A DNA stretch of 64,000 bases. Origin: Thermohalobaculum sp039822785. Its GTDB lineage: Bacteria; Pseudomonadota; Alphaproteobacteria; Rhodobacterales; Rhodobacteraceae. Every line of letters starts with the position of its first letter. Position 1 is the stretch's first letter. The notes under the pieces are model-generated. The model did not search any database, was not told the DNA's origin, and was given only the letters and a program-made list of their open reading frames with translations. Where the stretch lies: contig JBCBMO010000004.1 in assembly GCA_039822785.1 (NCBI GenBank), positions 186,001-250,000 on the forward strand. Direction: 5' to 3'. Shown piece after piece: positions 57,271-64,000 of the stretch. The position numbers and the translations under genes are program-made.

Positions 57271-57746
57271 TCCAGTGGATTGCGCGGGTGGCCGCCGGCC
57301 TCGTCATCTTGGCCTTGGTGGCGATCGTCGCGGGGGGCGTCGCCGTGCGGACCGCTGATCACGATCCGGCGGTCTGGCACCTTCGCCCCACCGCGGCCGA
57401 GCGCACGGGCAAACCCAACGATTTCCTTGCGGCCCCGGCGGGCACGACGGTGGCGACGGTGGACGTCACCCTTGCCCCGACGGACGCGGCTGCTGCGATG
57501 ACGGCCTTCGACAGCGCGGCCCGCGCGGCCTCGCGGGTGGCGGTGGTCGCCGGCAGCGTCGAGGAGGGGTTCATCACCTATGTCCAGCGCTCCGCCCTGA
57601 TCGGTTTTCCCGACTACATCAGCGTCCAGACGGTCGACGGAGGCATCGCGATCTGGTCGCGCTCGCGCTATGGCCACTCGGACCTCGGCGTCAACGAGAA
57701 GCGGGTGCGCGCCTGGCTGGCGGAGGCCGGGCTCTCGAGCGGGTAG
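57267..57746 (+). CDS. DUF1499 family membrane-anchored protein
   Basis: The 159-residue product has an N-terminal membrane segment (VAAGLVILALVAIVAGGVAV) and a DUF1499 domain. The domain blocks are RTGKPNDFLAAPAGT, SVEEGFITYVQRSALIGFPDYISV and SRYGHSDLGVNEKRV. Family function is unknown. The start ATG overlaps the stop of the HxlR gene (ATGA), so it is co-expressed with a stress-type regulator. Confidence 0.86.
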   Translation: MIQWIARVAAGLVILALVAIVAGGVAVRTADHDPAVWHLRPTAAERTGKPNDFLAAPAGTTVATVDVTLAPTDAAAAMTAFDSAARAASRVAVVAGSVEEGFITYVQRSALIGFPDYISVQTVDGGIAIWSRSRYGHSDLGVNEKRVRAWLAEAGLSSG

Positions 57747-57793
57747 GGCACCTGCTCTTGACGGGATGGGCGCCGCCATAGCAGGTGCAGCCC

Positions 57794-58849
57794 ATGCTGC
57801 CGGAAGACCGATTGAGCGAGATCCTCGCCCGCGCCGAGTACCTCGAGGCGCGGCTGAACGAAGCCACGGACAGCGCCGAGATCGTCGCCCTCGGCCGCGA
57901 CTATGCCGCCCTGCGCCCGGTGGTCGAGAAGATCGCCGTCTGGCGCGCCGCCATCGCCGACCGGGCGGAGGCGGAGGCCATGCTGGACGACCCGGAAATG
58001 AAGACGCTGGCGCGCGACGAGATCGCCCGGCTCGACGATACCCTGCCCGCGCTCGAACAGGCGGTGCGCCTGTCGCTCCTGCCCCGCGACGCCGCGAACG
58101 AGCGCGCCGCGATTCTGGAGATCCGCCCCGGCACCGGCGGGGATGAGGCCGCGCTCTTCGCCGCCGATCTCATGCGCATGTACGCGAAATACGCCGAGGC
58201 CCACGGTTGGCGCTTCGAGATGCTGGAGGAGACCGCGAGCGAGCTCGGCGGTCTGCGCGAGGGCGTCGCGGCGGTCCGCGGCCAGGGCGTCTTCGCCCGC
58301 CTCAAGTTCGAGAGCGGCGTGCACCGCGTCCAGCGCGTGCCGGTGACCGAGAGCGGGGGGCGCATCCATACCTCCGCCGCCACCGTCGCTGTGCTGCCGG
58401 AGGCGGAGGAGGTCGACGTCGCGATCAAGCCGGATGAGATCCGGATCGACACCATGCGGGCCTCCGGCGCCGGCGGGCAGCACGTGAACACCACCGACAG
58501 CGCGGTGCGGATCACCCACATTCCCACGGGGATCGTGGTCACCAGCTCCGAGAAATCGCAGCACGCCAACCGTGCCCGCGCGATGGAGGTGCTGCGCGCC
58601 CGACTGTTCGACATGGAGCGTCGCCGCGCGGCGGAGGAACGGGCGGCCGACCGCAAGGGGCAGGTCGGCTCCGGCGACCGCTCGGAGCGGGTGCGGACCT
58701 ACAACTTCCCCCAGGGCCGCGTGACCGACCACCGCATCGGCCTGACCCTCTACAAGCTCGACCAGGTCATGGCCGGCGATCTGGAGGAGGTCGTCGAGGC
58801 GCTGATGGCCGCCGACCAGGCCGAACGGCTGGCCGAGGCCGGGTTCTGA
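57794..58849 (+). CDS. prfA: Peptide chain release factor 1
   Basis: RF1 ends translation at UAA and UAG. The 351-residue product has the codon-reading region (EIRPGTGGDEAALFAADLMRMY in domain order), the catalytic GGQ in SGAGGQHVNTTDSAVR, and a C-terminal TDHRIGLTLYKLDQVMAG. The PxT anticodon-like motif is seen as VPVTES. I start at the ATG at 57794; a GTG three codons upstream is open. It overlaps prmC, the enzyme that methylates its GGQ. Confidence 0.95.
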   Translation: MLPEDRLSEILARAEYLEARLNEATDSAEIVALGRDYAALRPVVEKIAVWRAAIADRAEAEAMLDDPEMKTLARDEIARLDDTLPALEQAVRLSLLPRDAANERAAILEIRPGTGGDEAALFAADLMRMYAKYAEAHGWRFEMLEETASELGGLREGVAAVRGQGVFARLKFESGVHRVQRVPVTESGGRIHTSAATVAVLPEAEEVDVAIKPDEIRIDTMRASGAGGQHVNTTDSAVRITHIPTGIVVTSSEKSQHANRARAMEVLRARLFDMERRRAAEERAADRKGQVGSGDRSERVRTYNFPQGRVTDHRIGLTLYKLDQVMAGDLEEVVEALMAADQAERLAEAGF

Positions 58850-59709
58850 CCTGGGACCAGGCGATCGCGGCCGCCGCAAGGCGCTTGGAGGAGGCCGGCA
58901 TCACGGACGCCCTGCGCGAGGCCCGGCTGCTGGCCCGCTGGGCCGGTGAGCTCGAGGCCACCGCCCTGCTGCTGTGCGGCGACCAGCCCATGGAGCCCGC
59001 CGCGAGCGCACGGTTCGAGATGGGCGTCATGGCGCGGGCCGCACGACGGCCGCTAGCGCAGATCACCGGCGAGCGCCTGTTCTGGGGCCGCAGCTTCCGG
59101 GTGACCGCCGATACCTTGGATCCGCGACCCGAGAGCGAGACGTTGATCGCCACAGCGCTCGAGAGAGGCGCAGGCCGCCGCGTCCTCGACCTTGGCACCG
59201 GCACGGGGTGTCTCCTGCTCAGCCTGCTCGCCGAGTGGCCGGGGGCGACCGGGCTGGGCGTCGACCTGTCGGCGGCGGCGCTGGCGGTGGCCACCGACAA
59301 TGCGGCGCGCCACGGGCTCACGCCGCGGGCCGCGCTTCAGCGCAGCGACTGGTTTAGCGCCGTGGAGGGGCGGTTCGACGTCATCGTCGCCAACCCCCCC
59401 TATATTGCGCCGTCCGAGGTCGCGGCGCTCTCGCCCGAGGTTCGCCTCTACGAGCCGCGATCGGCCCTGGTGCCTTGCGACGCGCCCGCGGCCGATGGGC
59501 TGGAGGCTTATCGCGCTATCGCAAGCGGCCTGGGCGCTCATCTTGCCCAAGGGGGCAGCGCCTTCTTCGAGATCGGGCCGAGCCAGGGCCGCGCGGTTGC
59601 TGGAATTATGGCGGCCGCGCTGCCTTGCACGGTGCAGGTCGTGCCGGATTTGGACGGTCGCGACCGCGTCATCTGTGTTTTCTGCATAAAATCCGCAGTG
59701 ATGCCATAA
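58846..59709 (+). CDS. prmC: Release factor glutamine methyltransferase PrmC
   Basis: PrmC methylates the GGQ glutamine of release factors. The catalytic domain has VLDLGTGTGCLLLSLL (SAM loop) and the NPPY motif in VIVANPPYIAPSE. The N-terminal helical domain is complete only if translation starts before the TTG at 58885. The 13 codons upstream (LTWDQAIAAAARR) match the family's first helix, and the only candidate start there is the CTG at 58846, overlapping the prfA stop as CTGA. If TTG is used the protein has 274 residues, with CTG 287. Confidence 0.9.
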   Translation: MTWDQAIAAAARRLEEAGITDALREARLLARWAGELEATALLLCGDQPMEPAASARFEMGVMARAARRPLAQITGERLFWGRSFRVTADTLDPRPESETLIATALERGAGRRVLDLGTGTGCLLLSLLAEWPGATGLGVDLSAAALAVATDNAARHGLTPRAALQRSDWFSAVEGRFDVIVANPPYIAPSEVAALSPEVRLYEPRSALVPCDAPAADGLEAYRAIASGLGAHLAQGGSAFFEIGPSQGRAVAGIMAAALPCTVQVVPDLDGRDRVICVFCIKSAVMP

Positions 59710-59715
59710 ACGGCG

Positions 59716-59743
59716 TTGAGCTTCCGCGAGAAGGCGATATAAA
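59716..59743 (+). promoter_or_regulatory. Candidate sigma-70 promoter before the DUF4167 gene
   Basis: TTGAGC and TATAAA are separated by 16 bases, just after the prmC stop. The leader would be about 170 bases long, with a six-base hairpin (CGACGC-TGA-GCGTCG, 59877-59891) before the start codon. Confidence 0.5.
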
Positions 59744-59922
59744 TCGAGGTGTTCCGGCGGACTGACCTGCATTCCAGCGTTTCGAACGCGGCATCTGTGG
59801 GACACTGCACCAATCGCAAGCCCGTTCGCGGTCACTGACTGAACGGCATCCTGACTGGGTCGATGGGGCCGCATTGCGACGCTGAGCGTCGTTTGCGGCA
59901 TGACCGCCAAAGCTCGAGCGAG

Positions 59923-60648
59923 ATGAGACCAGCACAGAAACAGAACCGCGCGCGTGGGCGCGGTAACCGCAAGAACGGTAGCGGGGGTGGGGGAAACAAC
60001 CTCAACCGCGTCTACGATAGCGCCGGGCCGGAAGGGAAGGTCCGCGGCACCCCGCAGCAGATCGTCGACAAGTATCTCTCGCTGGCGCGCGACGCGCAGA
60101 CCGCGGGGGATCGTGTCACGGCGGAGAACTTCCTGCAGCACGCCGAGCACTATCAGCGCATCCTGCTGACCGCCATGGGCGCCCAGGCGGAGCGGCGGGA
60201 GACCAACGGCCACGCGGAGGATGACGAGGGCGAGGCCCAGCCCCCCGCGATGGTGGAGGCCGCGGAAGAAGGCGAGGCGCCGGGCGCAGACCCCAGCCGC
60301 GCCGAGGAGCCCGCGGAAGGACGCCGCCGCTCGCGCAGCCGTCGCCGCACGGCCGACACCGGCGCCGCGGCGGAGAGCGAGGCGACGGACGCCTCCTCCA
60401 ACGGCAACGGGCGCGAGATCGACGGCTTCGGCACGATCGATCACGGTGGCGGGGCCAGTGCGGATGACCTGCTCGTCTCCACCGACGAGATGACGCGCAG
60501 CCAGCCGCGTCGCCGCCGCAACGGCGCAGGCCGCGACAGCGAGGGCACGACCGAGGAGGCGGAGGCCGAGGTGCCTGCGTCCCACGCGCCCACCATGCCT
60601 GAGGCCGAGGCCGCGGCAGAACCAAGCCGCCCCGCCGAAGAGACCTGA
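59923..60648 (+). CDS. DUF4167 domain protein
   Basis: The 241-residue product is known only as an alphaproteobacterial family. Its N-terminal domain (about 1-85) is basic (RPAQKQNRARGRGNRK) and includes the DUF4167 core KVRGTPQQIVDKYLSLARDA and AENFLQHAEHYQRIL. The rest is low-complexity Ala/Glu and Arg/Ser. RNA binding is likely from the basic, Gly-rich start, but unproven. The start ATG follows GAGCGAG. The gene sits behind prmC, a common linkage. Confidence 0.85.
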   Translation: MRPAQKQNRARGRGNRKNGSGGGGNNLNRVYDSAGPEGKVRGTPQQIVDKYLSLARDAQTAGDRVTAENFLQHAEHYQRILLTAMGAQAERRETNGHAEDDEGEAQPPAMVEAAEEGEAPGADPSRAEEPAEGRRRSRSRRRTADTGAAAESEATDASSNGNGREIDGFGTIDHGGGASADDLLVSTDEMTRSQPRRRRNGAGRDSEGTTEEAEAEVPASHAPTMPEAEAAAEPSRPAEET

Positions 60649-60655
60649 AGCGCCG

Positions 60656-61579
60656 CTACCCTGCGTCGCTTCTCCCGGTGTCGCTTCTCCCGGTGTCGCT
60701 TTTCCGGGTGTCGATCTTCCGAGTCCCCGCGGCGAGCGCCAAGAACTCATCGATGCTCAGGGTCTCTGCCCGGCGCGTGGGGTCTATACCCGCGGCTTCC
60801 AGCATCCTCAGAGGTTCCCCGAGCGGTTTGAGTGACTGGCGCAGCATCTTGCGCCGCTGACCGAATGCCGCCGCCGTCACCCGTGCGAGCGCCGCAGGAT
60901 CCACGGCGCGGCGCGCTGCGCTCGGGGTGATCCGCACCACGGCCGAGGTCACCTTGGGCGGCGGCGTAAAGGCCTTGGGGCCCACCTCGAACAGCAGCCG
61001 CGCCTCGGCGCGCCACTGGGCCAGCACGGCGAGGCGCCCATAGGCCGAGGTGCCGGGGCCGGCGACGATGCGCTCGGCCACCTCGCGCTGGAACATCAGC
61101 GTCAGTGACTGCCACCGGGGCGGCCAGACCGATGCGCTCAGCCAGCGCGTCAGCAGCACCGTGCCGATGTTGTAGGGCAGGTTGGCGGCGATCCGCGCGG
61201 GCCCCTCCAACGATCCCAGGGGATCGATCTCCAGCGCGTCACCCTCCAGCACCGTCAGCCGGTCGGGATAATGCGCGGCGATCTGGGCCAGCGCCGTCAG
61301 ACAGCGCGGATCGCGCTCCACCGCGACGACCCGAGCGGCCCCCTCGGCCAGCAGCGCCCGCGTGAGGCCGCCAGGGCCGGGGCCGATCTCGATCACCGTG
61401 GCGCCCTCCAGCGGCCCCGCCGCGCGGGCGATGCGGCGCGTCAGGTTGAGATCGAGAAGGAAGTTTTGGCCCAGGGATTTCTTCGCGCTCAGCCCATGGG
61501 TCGCGATGACCTCACCCAGCGGCGGCAGCCCGTCATCGGCCAGCCGCCCCGTCCGGTCGGCCGAGGGCTCTTGGCTCAC
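60656..61579 (-). CDS. rsmA: 16S rRNA dimethyladenosine transferase RsmA (KsgA) with a repeat tail
   Basis: RsmA dimethylates two adenines near the 3' end of 16S rRNA. The 307-residue product has KKSLGQNFLLDLNLTRRIA, the SAM-binding EIGPGPGGLTRALL, and the catalytic NLPYNIGTVLL. Its C-terminus carries a tail of about 20 residues (KIDTRKSDTGRSDTGRSDAG) encoded by a 15-bp tandem repeat and absent from normal RsmA. It overlaps pdxA by four bases and belongs to the lptD-surA-pdxA-rsmA operon. Confidence 0.95.
   Translation of the reverse strand: MSQEPSADRTGRLADDGLPPLGEVIATHGLSAKKSLGQNFLLDLNLTRRIARAAGPLEGATVIEIGPGPGGLTRALLAEGAARVVAVERDPRCLTALAQIAAHYPDRLTVLEGDALEIDPLGSLEGPARIAANLPYNIGTVLLTRWLSASVWPPRWQSLTLMFQREVAERIVAGPGTSAYGRLAVLAQWRAEARLLFEVGPKAFTPPPKVTSAVVRITPSAARRAVDPAALARVTAAAFGQRRKMLRQSLKPLGEPLRMLEAAGIDPTRRAETLSIDEFLALAAGTRKIDTRKSDTGRSDTGRSDAG
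60666..60725 (-). repeat. 15-bp x 4 in-frame tandem repeat at the end of rsmA
   Basis: Four 15-bp units begin at 60666, 60681, 60696 and 60711. The first two are identical and the others diverge by two to four bases. They encode the charged RsmA tail; the period is a multiple of three. Confidence 0.93.
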
Positions 61580-62565
61580 GGTTCCAGGCCGGCCCGCCGG
61601 GCGGCGAGCGTCGCGGCCAGGGTCAGCGCTTCGATCAGGCTCGTGGGATCGGCGATCCCCTTGCCCGCGATGTCGTAAGCCGTGCCGTGGTCCGGCGAGG
61701 TGCGGATGAATGGCAGACCCAGCGTGACGTTGACCCCGCGGTCGAAGTCGAGCGCCTTCACAGGCACCAGCGCCTGGTCGTGGTACATCGCGATCGCCAC
61801 GTCATAGCGCGCCCGAGCGGCGGCATGGAATAGTGTGTCCGCCGGATGGGGGCCCGTGGCGGCGATCCCCTCGGCCCGCAGCTCCTCGATCGCCGGGGCG
61901 ATGATCTCGATCTCCTCCCGCCCCATGGCGCCATTCTCGCCGGCATGGGGGTTCAGCCCCGTGAGTGCGAGGCGCGGCGCGGCGATCCCGAAGTCGCGCT
62001 TGAGCGCCGCCGCCGTGATCCGCGCCGTCTCGACGATCATGTCGATGCTCAAGATCGAGGGCACGCGCGCCAGCGGCTCGTGGATCGTGACCGGGACCAC
62101 GCGCAGGCTGGGCCCTGCGATCATCATCACCGTTCGCGGCACATCGGCGAGCCGCGCGAGATACTCGGTATGCCCCGGGTCGGGAAAGGCGGCGCCGTCG
62201 TAGAGCACCTTCTTGTTGATCGGGTTGGTGACGACCGCCGAGGCTTCGCCGCTGCCGGCCAATGCAACCGCCCGGTCGATGGCACCGATGACCGCGGCGG
62301 CGTTCCGGGGCTCCGGCTGGCCAGGCACGACCGGCGCCGGCAGGGTATGCGGCAGCACCGGCAGCGCTTCGGTGAAGACCGCCGCGGCCTCTGCAGGAGC
62401 GCCGATCTCACGGACCGCTGCACCCGGCAGGGCTGCCAGCCGTGCTGGGTCGTCGATCAGGAAGAAGGGATGCGACAACTGCTGCGACCGCCACGCCGCG
62501 AGGGCGATTTCGCCCCCGATCCCGGCGGGGTCGCCCATCGTGAGGGCAATCGGGGCGAGGGCCAT
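61576..62565 (-). CDS. pdxA: 4-Hydroxythreonine-4-phosphate dehydrogenase
   Basis: PdxA acts in de novo pyridoxal phosphate synthesis. The 329-residue product begins with PIALTMGDPAGIGGEIALAAW, has the metal-binding region (GHTEYLARLAD, HTLPAPV) and the C-terminal MYHDQALVPVKALDF and TLGLPFIRTSPDHGTAYDIAG signature. It overlaps surA by one base (TGATG) and rsmA by four, so the operon is tightly coupled. Confidence 0.96.
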   Translation of the reverse strand: MALAPIALTMGDPAGIGGEIALAAWRSQQLSHPFFLIDDPARLAALPGAAVREIGAPAEAAAVFTEALPVLPHTLPAPVVPGQPEPRNAAAVIGAIDRAVALAGSGEASAVVTNPINKKVLYDGAAFPDPGHTEYLARLADVPRTVMMIAGPSLRVVPVTIHEPLARVPSILSIDMIVETARITAAALKRDFGIAAPRLALTGLNPHAGENGAMGREEIEIIAPAIEELRAEGIAATGPHPADTLFHAAARARYDVAIAMYHDQALVPVKALDFDRGVNVTLGLPFIRTSPDHGTAYDIAGKGIADPTSLIEALTLAATLAARRAGLEP

Positions 62566-63539
62566 CAGCGGAACTCGATCAGCGCGTCGCGCCGCAACTC
62601 CTGCAGCAGCCCGTCCGCCAGACGCTCGCTTTGCGCGCGCACGATGGCTCGCCGGACGCGTTCGCGCAGCTCAGGGTCGCTCGCATCCACATCGTCGCCC
62701 CCGAGCCTACGGCGTTCGACCAGCCGCAGCAGCGACACGCCGCCCGGTACCTGCAGCGGCCGGGTGATGTCGCCGGGCTGCAGTTCGGCCAGCGCCTCGC
62801 TAAGCTCGGGCGGCAGCGCCTCGCCGCTCACCCAGCCAAGCTCGCCGCCGACCTCGGCGCTTGGCGCGCGCGATAGCTGGCGCGCGGCCTGGCTGAAGGC
62901 CTCGGCACTGTCGATCTCGCGGCGCAGACGCTCTGCCAGCGCCAGCGTTTCCCCCGCCGAGCGCCCTGCGTCATCGGAGGGCAGGCCGATCTCCTGGAGC
63001 CGATAGTCCACCCCCCGCACCGCGGCACTGAGCGCGATCTCGCTGTCGATCTCCGCCTCGCCCGGTTCGATCCGTGCGGCAAAGCGGCTCCGCACCAGGG
63101 AGCGCCAGACGACGTTGGCGGCGACGAAATCGTCCATGGCCTGTTCGGTGATCCCCTGGTTCGACAGCAGGGTCCGCAACTCGGGCGTCGCGACCTCGAT
63201 GCTGCTCGCCACGTCGTCGTAGCCGCCGGCGACGCCGTCGGGCGTGGGGTTGAGGCCGATCCGCGCCCCCTCCGACAGCTTGAGCCGATCCTCGATCAAC
63301 TCGTTCAGCGCGGCCTGCTGCAGCGCCTCCACGCTGGCGGTCGGAAACCCCAAGAGGCGCAGGATGCGCATGCGCTGGTCGATATCGAAGCCGGTGATCG
63401 CGCTGTCGTTCACCACGGCGACGGGCCGGAACGGCGTCTGCGCCGTCGCGCCCGGCACGGTCGCAAGCAGGGTGGCGGCAGTCAGCAACAGGATCACAAG
63501 GGGTCGGCGGATCATCGTCGTCGTCACGGTCTCAAGCAT
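62565..63539 (-). CDS. surA: Periplasmic chaperone/peptidyl-prolyl isomerase SurA
   Basis: SurA helps fold outer-membrane proteins such as LptD. The 324-residue product has a signal peptide (IRRPLVILLLTAATLLATVP, then GATAQ), a SurA N-terminal domain (VAVVNDSAITGFDIDQRM) and a single parvulin domain (GELGWVSGEALPPELSEAL). E. coli SurA has two parvulin domains; alphaproteobacterial forms often have one. I start at the ATG at 63539. Another at 63515 (MIRRPL) is equally good for secretion. Confidence 0.92.
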   Translation of the reverse strand: MLETVTTTMIRRPLVILLLTAATLLATVPGATAQTPFRPVAVVNDSAITGFDIDQRMRILRLLGFPTASVEALQQAALNELIEDRLKLSEGARIGLNPTPDGVAGGYDDVASSIEVATPELRTLLSNQGITEQAMDDFVAANVVWRSLVRSRFAARIEPGEAEIDSEIALSAAVRGVDYRLQEIGLPSDDAGRSAGETLALAERLRREIDSAEAFSQAARQLSRAPSAEVGGELGWVSGEALPPELSEALAELQPGDITRPLQVPGGVSLLRLVERRRLGGDDVDASDPELRERVRRAIVRAQSERLADGLLQELRRDALIEFR

Positions 63540-63546
63540 GCGGGTC

Positions 63547-64000
63547 TCAACGGTCGTTGCCGGAGGTGAACTCGGTATTGCTGCGGCTGCTGCCATCGGC
63601 GGAAAGATCGCCGATGGGCGAGGCCGCGAAGAGCGCTGGTGTGGGCTCCGACGCGCCAAGCGTCAAGAGGCGGACTTGCAGGCCAAAGGAGGTGGAGGCC
63701 GGCGTATCCTCGCTCTCGGTAAAGCGGCGTCTGAGGAACATGTCTATCGCGCAGCACTCGTTGGCATAGGACAGCGTGCCGCCGATCTCGACGAATTCGT
63801 CCTGCTCGAGGTCGCGCTGCAGAAAGCCCTCCACGCCCCATTCTTGGGTGAGTTGCAGGCCGCCCTCCACGGTGATCTCCTCGCGCTGCTCGAGCGCGGT
63901 GGCGAAGGGGCTCGCCTCGAGGAAGACATAACCGACGGAGAGGTCGCCCGGGCCAAAGGCGAAATCGCCGAAGATCTCGTTGCGGCTGACCGCGCCGTCA
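63547..64000 (-). CDS. lptD: LPS-assembly protein LptD, C-terminal part (gene runs off the window)
   Basis: The visible 150 codons encode the end of LptD, the outer-membrane barrel that inserts lipopolysaccharide. The frame is open to the window edge and shows alternating beta strands ending in aromatic residues, such as DLSVGYVFLEAS and VEIGGTLSYANECCAIDMFL. The double cysteine in ANECCAID corresponds to the C-terminal disulfide-forming pair of LptD. Its last 40 residues (SFGLQVRLLTLG onwards) close the barrel and add a polar tail. It precedes surA by seven bases. Confidence 0.9.
   Translation of the reverse strand, partial: DGAVSRNEIFGDFAFGPGDLSVGYVFLEASPFATALEQREEITVEGGLQLTQEWGVEGFLQRDLEQDEFVEIGGTLSYANECCAIDMFLRRRFTESEDTPASTSFGLQVRLLTLGASEPTPALFAASPIGDLSADGSSRSNTEFTSGNDR

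Overview
The window is a GC-rich (roughly two-thirds G+C) chromosomal stretch from a diazotrophic alphaproteobacterium. Gene neighbourhoods such as lptD-surA-pdxA-rsmA, a rodZ-like gene before ispG, prfA-prmC-DUF4167, a VPLPA-type sorting tail and a MnmD without an MnmC oxidase fusion point towards Rhodobacterales or a close relative. That placement is inference, because no 16S rRNA or whole-genome context is present.

Layout. 1-12.5 kb: housekeeping genes (truncated sbtA, mnmD, fabI, pdxH, an SDR, a GST, two oxidoreductase-type genes, a CorC/CNNM transporter, an exported VPLPA-type protein, xerD, aroKB). 12.6-41.7 kb: one nitrogen-fixation island with every recognised gene on the minus strand. 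In transcription order it reads nifA; nifB-fdxN-LRV-nifZ-nifT-SIR2-like; nifHDK; a secreted beta-trefoil-like protein; nifENX-DUF269-DUF683-fdxB-nifQ; hesB/iscA-nifU-nifS-nifV-nifW-fixABCX-modABC-bfd-bfr-ahpC-ahpD. 42.0-42.1 kb: tRNA-Gly(CCC). 42.1-57.7 kb: mixed metabolism, including an arsenate-resistance pair (GAPDH-arsJ), an aminotransferase, a ROK kinase with an N-terminal minisatellite, sdhE, an MmsB-like dehydrogenase, a rodZ-like gene, ispG and a divergent hxlR/alcohol dehydrogenase pair. 57.8-64 kb: prfA-prmC, a DUF4167 gene, and rsmA-pdxA-surA-lptD (lptD truncated by the window edge).

How the genes work together. NifA carries the cysteine pattern of oxygen-sensitive NifA proteins and should activate four sigma-54 promoters, before nifB, nifH, nifE and hesB. 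All four have almost identical -24/-12 boxes (TGGCACG...TGC), and three have a perfect TGT-N10-ACA upstream activator site. nifHDK make the enzyme. nifB, E, N, X, Q, V, the DUF269/DUF683 proteins and the nif ferredoxins build FeMo-co. nifU, nifS and the A-type carrier make Fe-S clusters. fixABCX supplies low-potential electrons and modABC imports molybdate. Unusually, the last unit continues without a clear break into iron-storage (bfd-bfr) and peroxide-defence genes (ahpC-ahpD). Perfect hairpins separate nifH from nifD and nifD from nifK.

Most notable features: the nif-fix-mod-bfr-ahp run, a SIR2-like nif-cluster protein with a degenerate nucleotide-binding loop, a three-repeat Cys-paired secreted protein between nifK and nifE, a 23/24-bp tandem repeat between nifA and nifB, and in-frame minisatellites at the ends of three unrelated genes.
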